From contig JAODBI010000030.1 of assembly GCA_025463875.1 (NCBI GenBank), forward strand, positions 1 to 37,205: DNA of 37,205 nucleotides. The letters run 5' to 3'. Positions 18,425 to 26,422 of this stretch are shown here, piece after piece. Origin of the DNA: Actinomycetes bacterium (GTDB lineage Bacteria > Actinomycetota > Acidimicrobiia > IMCC26256 > PALSA-610). Every line of letters starts with the position of its first letter. Within the stretch, counting starts at the first letter, position 1. Below the pieces are notes generated by a model that worked only from the letters and a program-made list of their open reading frames with translations, had not been told where the DNA came from and did not search any database. Position numbers and translations under genes: made by a program.

Positions 18425-19252
18425 CTATTCGATGACGATGCCATCGAGATCCGCCGCGGGCGGCGGGATCTTCGGGTCGAGGTCTTCGAGGGTGTCGAGC
18501 AGGATGCTCGCCGCGGCCAGGCCCGCGACCCACTTGTGGTCGGCGGGGACCACGAACCACGGAGCCAGATTCGTCGACGTCGCGGAGATCGCGGCGTCGT
18601 AGAGGCACATGTAGTCGTCCCACCGCTTGCGCGTCTCGAGATCGGCCCGTTCGAACTTCCAGCGCTTCTCGGGGTTGTCGAGCCGCGCCTGGAGTCTTCG
18701 CCGTTGCTCGTCCTTGCTGACGAGCAAGAAGATCTTCACGATCCAGGTGCCCTCCTCGCGCAGCATGTGCTCGAACGCGACGATCTCGTCGTAGCGACGC
18801 TTGCGTCGGTGGTCGTCGATCGCCCCGATCACCCGCGCCGCCACCACGTCCTCGTAGTGCGAGCGGTTGAAGATACCGATGTGGCCGCGCGCCGGGAGGT
18901 TCTGGTGGATCCGCCACAGGTAGTCGTGCGCGAGCTCGTTCGGGGCCGGGGCCTTGAACGACGTCACGTCGCAACCCTGCGGGTTGAGCCCGGTGAACAC
19001 GCGCCGGATGGTGCCGTCCTTGCCCGACGCGTCGAGGCCCTGCAACACGAACAGCACCGCCCGTTGGTGCTCCGCGTACAGGCGTTGCTGCAGGAGCCGC
19101 AGCCGCTCGGTCAGATCGGCCAACTCCAGCTGGGCGCGGGCCTTGTCGATACCGAGACGATCGTCAGTCGACCGGTCGGCGAGATCGGCCTTCGACCCCG
19201 GTTCGACGAGGCACGCGTTGCGCCGCTCGCGGTACGTCCGGGGCGCCGTCAT
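18425..19252 (-). CDS. Polyphosphate kinase 2 family protein (PPK2)
   Basis: PPK2 enzymes transfer phosphate between inorganic polyphosphate and nucleotides. The 275-residue protein has the Walker A motif GLDASGKDG (residues 72-80) within LFVLQGLDASGKDGTIRRV. It also has the family stretches FTGLNPQG, FKAPAPNELAHDYLWR and GIFNRSHYEDV, and ends in a kinase lid rich in Arg and Lys. The ATG at 19252 overlaps the stop of the upstream DUF2510 gene as ATGA, so the two form an operon. Which nucleotide is used cannot be read from the sequence. Confidence 0.92.
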   Translation of the reverse strand: MTAPRTYRERRNACLVEPGSKADLADRSTDDRLGIDKARAQLELADLTERLRLLQQRLYAEHQRAVLFVLQGLDASGKDGTIRRVFTGLNPQGCDVTSFKAPAPNELAHDYLWRIHQNLPARGHIGIFNRSHYEDVVAARVIGAIDDHRRKRRYDEIVAFEHMLREEGTWIVKIFLLVSKDEQRRRLQARLDNPEKRWKFERADLETRKRWDDYMCLYDAAISATSTNLAPWFVVPADHKWVAGLAAASILLDTLEDLDPKIPPPAADLDGIVIE

Positions 19253-19944
19253 TGCAGGTGCTCCGTCCAGCGGTACCCGTCCCAGTAGCGCAACCGGCCC
19301 GAACCCGCCGGGTCCGGGTGCCACCCGGGTGGCACCGACGGCACGTACGCCATGGAGGTGCGCATCCGCCCGCGTCGCACCGAGCCGACGATCAACAGCA
19401 CGATCCCGACGACGAATACGACGCCACCGACAAAGGTCAACGCGAACCAACCGAGCGACGATCGAATCGTGTCGGTGAGCGGGTGCGCGATCAGGACCGT
19501 CGTGGGCGACGCGTTGCGCACGTCGATCGCGTAGTCGCCCGCCGTCGGGGTCGTGAACCGGGCAGCTCCGACGTACCGGTCGCCGTTGTTGTCGAGTGTC
19601 TCGCGGATCGAACCGCGGTCTTTGACCGGCACGCTCACACCGGCCCCGCTCGTCACGGTCACGTCCTCGGGCGAGATCGTCAGCGTGTCGTTGTTCGAGA
19701 ACGCCGAGCCGATCGAATTCGCACCCGTGTGCTCGAACAGCATGTAGTTGCCCCGGCTCAGGTGCACGCGGATCTCGCCCGGGACTGCGTATCGATTCGA
19801 GGTCGTCACAGTGCGGATGATCGGTGCGATCCCGGCGCTGAGTGTCGGGATCGCGAGCGCCAGGCCGGCGATCACGAGGACCAGCGAAAGCCGCAGGCTC
19901 GGACCCGGGGGCCGGGGCGCGGGCGGGATCCCGGTGCTCATCAT
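19249..19944 (-). CDS. DUF2510 membrane protein
   Basis: This 231-residue protein has a transmembrane segment near residues 18-40 (LSLVLVIAGLALAIPTL) and an extracytoplasmic beta-rich middle. A second transmembrane segment lies around residues 160-185 (WFALTFVGGVVFVVGIVLLIVG). The C-terminal DUF2510 motif is PPGWHPDPAGSGRLRYWDGYRWTEH. DUF2510 is a short tryptophan-rich domain common in Actinobacteria; its role is unknown. I chose the tandem ATG pair at 19944/19941, after a purine-rich AGAGAG, over the far longer track ORF that runs through the divergent flippase gene. It is coupled to PPK2 by a four-base overlap. Confidence 0.8.
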   Translation of the reverse strand: MMSTGIPPAPRPPGPSLRLSLVLVIAGLALAIPTLSAGIAPIIRTVTTSNRYAVPGEIRVHLSRGNYMLFEHTGANSIGSAFSNNDTLTISPEDVTVTSGAGVSVPVKDRGSIRETLDNNGDRYVGAARFTTPTAGDYAIDVRNASPTTVLIAHPLTDTIRSSLGWFALTFVGGVVFVVGIVLLIVGSVRRGRMRTSMAYVPSVPPGWHPDPAGSGRLRYWDGYRWTEHLQ

Positions 19945-19976
19945 CTCTCTATCATCGCTCCTGCCGTGGCGACCTT

Positions 19977-20004
19977 GACGGGTTCGGCCCGACGGGTTCG
20001 GCCC
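19977..20004. repeat. Perfect 14-bp tandem repeat in a divergent promoter region
   Basis: GACGGGTTCGGCCC occurs twice head to tail with no spacer. It lies between the divergent DUF2510 and flippase-like genes, 33 bp from one start and 47 bp from the other. It could be a pair of operator half-sites or a simple duplication. Confidence 0.6.
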
Positions 20005-20050
20005 GTGGTATACGGAAGGGTGCCTCGACATCGCCCGCGGTCGTGACGAG

Positions 20051-21064
20051 GTGAACACACCCGACCCCGGACGAACGCGTTGGTATCGCCGGATCAGCGT
20101 GTCGCGCGTCCTCGTGCTGATCGTCGCCGCGATCACGTTCCACGTCGTGACCCCGAGCATCGTCGAGGTCCTGGGCTCGTGGCCGCGGCTTTCGAGCGTC
20201 GCGCCGTTGTGGCTCGTCATCATCGTCGCCTGCGAGGCGCTCAGCTTCGCCAGCGCGATCACGTTGCAACGCATCGCGCTGCGCACCGACGCGTGGTTCC
20301 CGGTGGCGACCTCGCAGCTGTCGGGGAACGCTGTCAGCCAGATCACGCCCGGCGGCGCGGCGGCGGGCGCGACGTTGCAGCTTCGGATGCTCGGCCGCGC
20401 CGGCAACGACACCACGACCGCGATCGCGGGTTTCACGGCGTTCTCGTTGCTGCAGACCGCGAGCGTCCTCTTCCTTCCCGTGCTGACGCTGCCGACGATC
20501 CTCGTGGGCGCCCCGGTCGATCGTTCCCTCGCTTCGACGGCCTTTCTGGGCATAGGCGGGTTCGTAGCCGTCGCCGTGCTCGGCGCCATCCTGCTCAGCA
20601 CCGATCCGCTCCTCGTCGCGATCGGCCGCGCCTTCCAGGCGGCGCGCAACCGGCTACTGCGCCGGCGGCCGCCGATCACGGGGCTGCCTCAGAAGCTCAT
20701 CCAGGAGCGCAACAGCATCCGGGAGGTGCTCGGTGAGCGCTGGCGCGCCGCGTTGCTCGCGACCGCGTGCCGTCTCGGCTTCGACTTCCTCGCGTTGTTC
20801 GCGGCGCTGGCCGCGGTGGGTGGACTCCCGCGGCCGTCGCTCGCGTTGCTCGCCTATACCGCGGCTTCGTTGCTGGCGATGATCCCGCTCACCCCCGGCG
20901 GGCTCGGTCTCGTCGAGGCGGGCCTGACCGGCACGCTCGCGCTGGCCGGCGTTCAACCCGCGCAGGCCGTGCTGGCGACGCTGCTCTACCGGCTTGCCTC
21001 GTACTGGTTGCCGATCTTTGCGGGCCCGATCGCGTACACGCTCTTCCGGCGCCGCTACCGCTGA
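20051..21064 (+). CDS. Flippase-like integral membrane protein (LPG synthase TM-domain family)
   Basis: This 337-residue polytopic protein belongs to the family related to the flippase half of lysylphosphatidylglycerol synthase (UPF0104). It has about eight hydrophobic segments. Family signatures are QLSGNAVSQITPGGAAAGATLQLRML in the first half and MIPLTPGGLGLVEAGLTG near the C terminus. Such proteins are thought to move lipids or lipid-linked compounds across the membrane. There is no synthase domain. It starts at GTG 20051, divergent from the DUF2510 gene across 106 bp, and precedes an acyltransferase gene, which suggests an envelope role. Confidence 0.85.
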   Translation: MNTPDPGRTRWYRRISVSRVLVLIVAAITFHVVTPSIVEVLGSWPRLSSVAPLWLVIIVACEALSFASAITLQRIALRTDAWFPVATSQLSGNAVSQITPGGAAAGATLQLRMLGRAGNDTTTAIAGFTAFSLLQTASVLFLPVLTLPTILVGAPVDRSLASTAFLGIGGFVAVAVLGAILLSTDPLLVAIGRAFQAARNRLLRRRPPITGLPQKLIQERNSIREVLGERWRAALLATACRLGFDFLALFAALAAVGGLPRPSLALLAYTAASLLAMIPLTPGGLGLVEAGLTGTLALAGVQPAQAVLATLLYRLASYWLPIFAGPIAYTLFRRRYR

Positions 21065-21201
21065 CCGCGTCGCGCCGACCGCGTTCCGGCATGTTCGTCG
21101 GACCCGGTCCTTCGGTCGGTCGTCGCGACCGGTGCTCGAATTCCGGCACATCGCACGAAGCGACCCCAACGCCGCGCGCGAAACGTTGCCGGATTGACGT
21201 G

Positions 21202-21255
21202 CGCACCGGTGCGGGAACATGTCATCGTGAACGATTACTAACGCATAGCTAACGC
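21202..21255. promoter_or_regulatory. Palindrome and paired direct repeat upstream of the acyltransferase
   Basis: The 224-bp gap between the flippase-like and acyltransferase genes holds no gene. It contains a perfect 12-bp palindrome CGCACCGGTGCG (21202-21213). It also contains two copies of CTAACGC (21238-21244 and 21249-21255) spaced 11 bp apart, one helical turn, in a locally AT-rich stretch. This looks like an operator/promoter region. No convincing -35/-10 pair is visible. Confidence 0.35.
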
Positions 21256-21288
21256 GAAGGTGGCCCGAAGGTTTCGGGCGCCCGGCCG

Positions 21289-23400
21289 ATGCACCACACG
21301 AACCCGCCGAAGAGACGAGCTTGCCGACAGACGATGCAGACATCTTGTGGGGGCCGAGATGATTCGCTTGTCGCGACGGCGGCGCCTGAGGAGCGCGCCC
21401 GACTGCGCCATCAGCCCGCGCTCGACGGCCTGCGAGGTCTCGCAGTCGCGGGCGTGCTGTTGTTCCACGGCGGCCACCTGCAGGGCGGCTTTCTCGGCGT
21501 AGACGCCTTCTTCGTCCTCTCCGGCTTCTTGATCACCTCACTCCTCCTGGTGGAGGCGACCGAGCGGGGCCGCATCTCGCTCCGCGCCTTCTGGGCGCGC
21601 CGGGCCCGCCGGCTGTTGCCCGCGTTGGCGTGCGTGCTCGGCGCGGTCGCGCTCTACGCCTGGCTGCTCGCCCGGCCCGACGAGCTCGCCACCATCCGGG
21701 GCGATGCGTTCGCCACCATCGGGTACTTCGCGAACTGGCGCGCGATCTTCAACAGTCGCGACTACTGGTCGTTGTTCCGAAGCCCGTCGCCGCTCGACCA
21801 CACGTGGAGCCTCGCTATCGAGGAACAGTTCTACCTGGCGTGGCCGTTGCTGGTGGCCGTCGTCACGATCGGCGCCCGCGGCCGCCGCGTGGCCCGGCGG
21901 GTCCTCGTCGCCTCTGGCGCGCTGGCGCTGGGCTCGCTCGCGTGGATGCTCATCGTCTTCGATCCGACGAATCCGTCGCGCGCCTACTTCGGCACCGACA
22001 CCCGCGTTGCCTCGATCCTGGTGGGCGCGGCGCTCGCGGCGTGGTTGCGATTGCGGGGCCCGACGCGCTCGCGCGCGGTGCGCGGCGCACTCGAAGTCAG
22101 CGCGGTCGGAGCCCTCGTCCTGTTGGCCCTGGCGTGGACGCGGCTGTCGGGATCGTCGACGACGTTGTACCGCGGCGGTCTCTTCGTGTGCGCGCTCTCC
22201 GTAGCGGGCGTGATCGCCGCCGCGGTGCACCCGCGACGCGGCCCCGTCAATCAACTGTTCTCGTTCCGTCCGCTGCGTGCGCTCGGGCTCATCAGCTACG
22301 GCGTCTACCTGTGGCACTGGCCCATCTACGTCGTCCTCGACCGGACGCGCGTCCACCTCGACGGATGGCCCCTCCTCGCGGTGCGCATCGCCGCAACGCT
22401 CTGTGTCGCGATCGTGTCGTACCGCTTCGTCGAGCAACCGATCCGGCACGGCCCGCGAGTTCGAGCGGGATCGCAGCTGCGCCCGCGCACCCTGCGCGTA
22501 GGCGTCGCGTTCGCGACTGCGCTCGCGGTCGTGGTCGCCGTCGTCGCCTCGACCGCGGCCGCGCCGGCCGTGCACGTCGTCGTCGCCGACCAGATCCGAC
22601 CACCCGAGCCGATCGCCGCCACCCCGGCACACCGGTCCGGCCCGGGCGTCTACAAGGTCGGGCTCGTCCAGGACAACGTCCCGCGCCGGGTTCTCGTCGT
22701 CGGCAATTCGATGGCGTTGTACGCCGCCGACGAAGGCTTCAAGCAGATACACACGACCCCACCACTCGACGTCCTGAATCTGGGGTCCATCGGATGCCGC
22801 CTCCTTCCCGAGGAAACGCGCACGCGCTATCCGCGCGGTGGACTCTTCGACGGACAGGCGCGCGTGTGCCGCGACAACTGGGCGACGGCCGTGTCCCTGT
22901 TCCGACCCGACGTCGTCGTGATGCTCGTCAGCGAGCCGACCGACGCCGAGCACGAGATCAACGGGCACTGGACGGCTCCGTGCGAGCCTGCGTACGACAC
23001 CGTCTTCGAACGCGAGTTGCACGATCAGATCCGACTGCTCGCATCGGGCGGCGCGCACGTCATCCTGACGACGACGGCGTATGCGGGCCTCCCCTACAAG
23101 ACGCCGCAGTGGTACGCACACAACGACTGCCAGAACAGACTCATCCGGCGGGTCGCGGCGGCGGAACCCAAAGTTGTGCTGGCCGATCTCTTCGCGTGGA
23201 TGTGTCCCCGACTCGACACGGACTGCTACGCGCACGTCGGCGACGTTGTGCTCCGCCCCGACGGTGTGCACTTCCGCGACACGTCGGCCCGGTTGCTCGC
23301 GGCGTGGCTCATCGCGCAGGGCCGCCATCATGGACTGTTCAGGCATCTGCGCGTCGAGGGTCCCGAGGCGCGCGCGATCGCGACGCCCCCGTCACCCTGA
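21289..23400 (+). CDS. OafA/YrhL-type membrane acyltransferase with C-terminal SGNH domain
   Basis: This 703-residue protein has the acyltransferase-3 membrane domain in its N-terminal ~420 residues. It starts with LRHQPALDGLRGLAVAGVLLFH, whose His is the likely catalytic residue, and continues with GFLGVDAFFVLSGFLIT and the ARRARRLLPAL arginine cluster. About ten membrane segments follow. After a further hydrophobic segment comes an extracytoplasmic SGNH-hydrolase-like domain with VVGNSMALYA (Ser) and PDGVHF (Asp-x-x-His). Such proteins O-acetylate surface polysaccharides or lipids. The start is uncertain: ATG 21289 or ATG 21334. It is convergent with the ferritin-like gene. Confidence 0.88.
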   Translation: MHHTNPPKRRACRQTMQTSCGGRDDSLVATAAPEERARLRHQPALDGLRGLAVAGVLLFHGGHLQGGFLGVDAFFVLSGFLITSLLLVEATERGRISLRAFWARRARRLLPALACVLGAVALYAWLLARPDELATIRGDAFATIGYFANWRAIFNSRDYWSLFRSPSPLDHTWSLAIEEQFYLAWPLLVAVVTIGARGRRVARRVLVASGALALGSLAWMLIVFDPTNPSRAYFGTDTRVASILVGAALAAWLRLRGPTRSRAVRGALEVSAVGALVLLALAWTRLSGSSTTLYRGGLFVCALSVAGVIAAAVHPRRGPVNQLFSFRPLRALGLISYGVYLWHWPIYVVLDRTRVHLDGWPLLAVRIAATLCVAIVSYRFVEQPIRHGPRVRAGSQLRPRTLRVGVAFATALAVVVAVVASTAAAPAVHVVVADQIRPPEPIAATPAHRSGPGVYKVGLVQDNVPRRVLVVGNSMALYAADEGFKQIHTTPPLDVLNLGSIGCRLLPEETRTRYPRGGLFDGQARVCRDNWATAVSLFRPDVVVMLVSEPTDAEHEINGHWTAPCEPAYDTVFERELHDQIRLLASGGAHVILTTTAYAGLPYKTPQWYAHNDCQNRLIRRVAAAEPKVVLADLFAWMCPRLDTDCYAHVGDVVLRPDGVHFRDTSARLLAAWLIAQGRHHGLFRHLRVEGPEARAIATPPSP

Positions 23401-23429
23401 CCGCCCGCTGCGGGACTCCTTGTGACGGG

Positions 23430-24023
23430 TTACTTGGTACGGGCCTTGGTGCGGGACCCGTTCGATCCCGAATCGGTCGCAGTCACGGCCGCGCAGAGCT
23501 GATCGACGGTGCCGCACAGCGCGTCGACCTTGCGCTCGAGCGAAGCCAGTCGGTCGTCATCGACTGACGAACCGCGCTCGGCCTGCTTCAACAACGCGTG
23601 ACATTGCTTGAACAACTGCGCCGAATCGCGCTCCTCCGCGATATACCGCCCGAGGAGCGCACCCGTCGCGATGTCGATCGAGTGATCCTTGAAGAAGTCG
23701 TCGAAGATGTCGGGCTTGTCGCCGCGGTCGAGACGATGCAGCTTCAACGTCTCCATCTTGTCGAGATCCGAGCGGTCGGAGGTCACGAGCGCGATCGCGG
23801 CGGCATCGTCGTCGTCTCCGGGGCGAACGTCGTAGCCGAGCTCGTTGATACGACGACCGAAGGTCATTGCGTGCTCGCCTTCGCGCGCCGCGATCTTGCG
23901 CAACACGGCTCTCACGTCGTCGCTCTTCGTCGTCTCCGCCCACGCGGTCAGGTAGGCGTGGGCCCGCCCCTCTGCGACCGCGATCGCGTTCAGAAGACCG
24001 AGATAGCTCGGCTTGTCGGACAT
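23430..24023 (-). CDS. Ferritin-like domain protein, 197 aa
   Basis: This is a four-helix ferritin-like protein with an N-terminal pattern AEGRAHAYLTAW and the metal motif EGEH in KIAAREGEHAMTFG, typical of rubrerythrin-like domains. In the second half I see AEERDSA but no clear second ExxH, so the di-iron site may be incomplete. The C terminus is a predicted coiled coil (DDRLASLERKVDALCGTVDQLCAA) with a basic tail. The ATG at 24023 is chosen because AGGAGG lies seven bases upstream. The longer track start lacks such a site. It follows the GT-C-like gene on the same strand by 65 bp. Confidence 0.72.
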   Translation of the reverse strand: MSDKPSYLGLLNAIAVAEGRAHAYLTAWAETTKSDDVRAVLRKIAAREGEHAMTFGRRINELGYDVRPGDDDDAAAIALVTSDRSDLDKMETLKLHRLDRGDKPDIFDDFFKDHSIDIATGALLGRYIAEERDSAQLFKQCHALLKQAERGSSVDDDRLASLERKVDALCGTVDQLCAAVTATDSGSNGSRTKARTK

Positions 24024-24087
24024 GCGGTCGCCTCCTGCTCCGGGGTTTGCCGGTTCCACGCTCGCGCCAATGGCCCGCAGGGCGCCA

Positions 24088-25686
24088 CTAACGGCCGGAT
24101 GCATCGGCCGGCAGACAGACGCGGGGCGGGGCGTTGCCGTTCCTCGGCCCGATGATCACCGGGCCCGGATCGCTCAGTACGACGACCGACGACCCGTCGG
24201 TCGGCCTGAAGACCAGAGGTACGAGCATGCCGATCTTCGCCGACCGCACCATCAGCGGATTGTCGAACACCCCGATGACGTCGCCCGGCTTCAGGCGCAC
24301 CGCCATCGAATGCAGCAGCCGCCCGCACGCGCCTGACGGGCCGGCGCCCGGCGCCCGGTCGAACGACAGCCGGAAGTCGGTAACCGCGAACGCGGCCTTC
24401 GAGATGTGTCCGCCGGGAAGCTCATGGTGTGCGGCCTGGTCGAGGATCCAACCGACGGTGAGATGCTGCGAGAACGCGGTCTCGGGTCGCAGCGTCCGCG
24501 GCACCTCGCGTGCCCGCGGATCCATCGGGATCGAGATGACCAACCGTCGCGTCTCCTGATCGAGGCGTTGGGCCTCGCGTTCGATGCGGACGAACGCCCG
24601 GACGTTGCCGGGTATCCCGACCAGGAAAAGTGCCATCGCGACCGGAAGGAACCATCGCCCCCGCGAGGTCAGCGCGTCGGCGGCGACCGCGAGCGCGGGC
24701 AGTGTCATCGCCGCGACGAGATACGCGTAGCGGGGCTGGAGCGCGTAGGTGGATCCGAACGACGACGCGCGTCCCGTCGCGGTGATCACGAGGAGAAGCA
24801 GGGAGCCGACAAGCAGGCCGAGTGGCGCCAACCGCGCCGGCAACTGTCCCGATCGGCGCGCCTGGACGACCGCGAGGATGAGTCCGGCGACCAACACGAC
24901 TGCGAGCAGCGATCCCACCCAGGCGACGTTGCCCAGAAGGCCATAGGTGTTGCGGAGGCCCTTCGAGACGAACTCCTCGACGCCGCGCGCCGTCGGCGAG
25001 CCTCGTGTATAGCCCGCGTGCCCTGACGCCGCGAACCACACGCCGTAACACGCGGCCGGCGGAACGACGTGGAAGAGCGCCGCTCGCCATCCGCGCCGAG
25101 CCACGACGACGAGGCCCACGACGATCACCATCGCGACCGCGACGCCCGACGTCATCAGGCCGAGCAGTCCGGCCAGGAGCCCGAGGCGGTCGCGCCGGTC
25201 GAGCGGTCCGTCGTGATCGGCGAGGATGAGATGCGCGAGCCCGAACACGAGTGAGCCGGTGAACCCGATCTGGAATGCGCGGGTGATGTTCGCGCCGCCC
25301 GATCCGAAGAGCACGAACAGCGACGCCGCCGAGGTGGCGATCCAAGGTCGCACGCGCGCCCGGAGCATCACGACGAACAGGAGCGCGGCCGCGGTCAGGT
25401 GCGAGAGCACCGCGCACAGCTGATACGGGAAGTACGTGTGCAGCCCGAAGATGCCGTAGAGCGCGCGGTACAGGAGCACCGGCAGGGTCTGCCAGTGCTC
25501 GTTGTGCGGGCGGAACAGGTCGCCGAGATCTCCCGCTCGACGCGTGGCGAGGAAGTCCCACTCGTCGTTGTAGAACCACAGCCATCGACCGAGCACCATG
25601 TAGAGCGCCAGCGCGCCCGCCTCGACCGCGGCGAAGACGGCGATCGGGGCTCGGTCGACGATCCGGCTATCGCGCCGCGGCCTCAC
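24088..25686 (-). CDS. Polytopic membrane protein, GT-C glycosyltransferase-like
   Basis: I do not recognise a named family. The 532-residue protein has about ten hydrophobic segments in its first 370 residues and a soluble C-terminal domain of about 150 residues. The first extracytoplasmic loop contains FYNDEWDFL followed by FRPHNEHWQTLPVLLYRALY. This resembles the acidic loop motif of GT-C glycosyltransferases that use polyprenyl-phosphate sugars. The GTG start at 25686 has no obvious ribosome binding site. A TACGAT box lies about 43 bases upstream on the minus strand. The nearby flippase-like and acyltransferase genes support a cell-envelope role, by inference only. Confidence 0.65.
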   Translation of the reverse strand: MRPRRDSRIVDRAPIAVFAAVEAGALALYMVLGRWLWFYNDEWDFLATRRAGDLGDLFRPHNEHWQTLPVLLYRALYGIFGLHTYFPYQLCAVLSHLTAAALLFVVMLRARVRPWIATSAASLFVLFGSGGANITRAFQIGFTGSLVFGLAHLILADHDGPLDRRDRLGLLAGLLGLMTSGVAVAMVIVVGLVVVARRGWRAALFHVVPPAACYGVWFAASGHAGYTRGSPTARGVEEFVSKGLRNTYGLLGNVAWVGSLLAVVLVAGLILAVVQARRSGQLPARLAPLGLLVGSLLLLVITATGRASSFGSTYALQPRYAYLVAAMTLPALAVAADALTSRGRWFLPVAMALFLVGIPGNVRAFVRIEREAQRLDQETRRLVISIPMDPRAREVPRTLRPETAFSQHLTVGWILDQAAHHELPGGHISKAAFAVTDFRLSFDRAPGAGPSGACGRLLHSMAVRLKPGDVIGVFDNPLMVRSAKIGMLVPLVFRPTDGSSVVVLSDPGPVIIGPRNGNAPPRVCLPADASGR

Positions 25687-25728
25687 GAGGTCGGCGGGTC
25701 GTCACGGGGAACGCAGCACAAGCGGACG

Positions 25729-25734
25729 ATCGTA
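25729..25734 (-). promoter_or_regulatory. Candidate -10 box for the GT-C-like gene
   Basis: On the minus strand TACGAT (TANNNT) lies 42 bases before GTG 25686. It sits just outside the 11-bp direct repeat that bounds the neighbouring element, so the promoter survived the insertion. Confidence 0.3.
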
Positions 25735-25735
25735 T

Positions 25736-25746
25736 GACGAACCTGG
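25736..25746 (+). repeat. Left copy of 11-bp direct repeat (candidate target-site duplication)
   Basis: GACGAACCTGG occurs here and again at 29523-29533 in the same orientation, in each case directly outside the inverted repeat. Copies flanking both ends are the expected footprint of transposition. Confidence 0.6.
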
Positions 25747-25747
25747 T

Positions 25748-25769
25748 GACACCAAGAGGGACAGGGCAG
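25748..25769 (+). repeat. Left terminal inverted repeat, 22 bp
   Basis: It begins GACACCAAGAGGGACAGG and matches the reverse complement of 29501-29522 at all 22 positions. The outer neighbour base differs at the two ends (T on the left, G on the right). Confidence 0.7.
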
Positions 25770-25887
25770 GGGCAAGCGACGAGGACAGAGGCGACACACG
25801 GGGCGGGGCAGGCACGGGCAGGGCCGAAGGACAGGCACGAGGAAGGGACAGGACGGGGCGGCGATGCCAGAGGGGCGGCAGCGCGCC
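25766..25887 (+). repeat. Subterminal repeat A, T-depleted
   Basis: This stretch aligns by eye with 29372-29492 in the same orientation at roughly three quarters of positions, for example CACGAGGAA and GGCGATGCC. From 25748 to 25863 the plus strand contains almost no T, a strong strand asymmetry. It includes a G-run cluster at 25800-25823 that could fold as a G-quadruplex. It has no convincing reading frame. Confidence 0.6.
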
Positions 25888-26422
25888 AGCAAGCGCGGCG
25901 ACCGCGGACAGGTACCGCGAAAACCTGGCCAGATGGGCAGGTTCGGTGGGTTGGTGGGCACCTCAGGTCCGCGCTTGAGGCGCGAGTCAGGGAGGCCCAT
26001 GTTGATGGCACGGCGGTTGTCGCGTTCGGATTCATTGTTCTCATCGCGGGCTCCCTCATCTGCGCGCGTGGGTCAGCGACGCGGCGAATTCGCAGCACAA
26101 TGTCCGCAGAACGCATACGAGGCTCGGCGCCACTCTGGCGTCTACACCCCGGGATACTTCGCCCACTTTTCCGACACGGCACGGGACTACGAGTTCCGCC
26201 ACACTCGTCCCGAGATAACCGAAGCATTCGACCGGCAAGTCGCGACGAGCCGAGCCGTCTCTCCTACGTGAACGGCTCAGGTCCAATGGGCACGGGCCGT
26301 AACCTTTAAGACCTGGCCTTGAGGCCCACAATCTTGCCCGTAGCTCCGCAGCGGGAATCCGAAAAGGGCGGCTGATCAACCTCTTCCGACGGCGACGCCC
26401 TCGAAGCTCGGTAGTCGGCCAA
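25888..26422. other. Region without a convincing gene, possible decayed coding remnants
   Basis: Two overlapping plus-strand track ORFs (25734-26309 and 25864-26271) cross this stretch, but their starts lie in repeat A and neither looks intact. One frame holds a membrane-like stretch VVAFGFIVLIAGSLICARG near 26020. The other frame holds YTPGYFAHFSDTARDYEF near 26150. A broken gene with a frame change between them is possible but unproven. TAACCT at 26300-26305 could be a -10 box for the HIRAN gene with a long leader. Confidence 0.35.

Noticed and set aside
21538-23346. 602-aa minus-strand ORF antisense to the acyltransferase
   Set aside because: It is very rich in Arg, Glu and Asp as expected for a shadow frame of a high-GC gene, and the plus strand encodes clear domains.
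25687-25701. GAGGTCGGCGGGTCG resembling the tRNA-Val T-arm region
   Set aside because: It matches only 13 of 15 bases, is in inverted orientation and lies within the start of the GT-C-like gene, so an attachment site is not supported.
25734-26309. 191-aa plus-strand ORF starting beside the left end of the element
   Set aside because: Its N-terminal half is the translation of the low-T repeat A and has no protein-like pattern. The rest is covered as a possible remnant.
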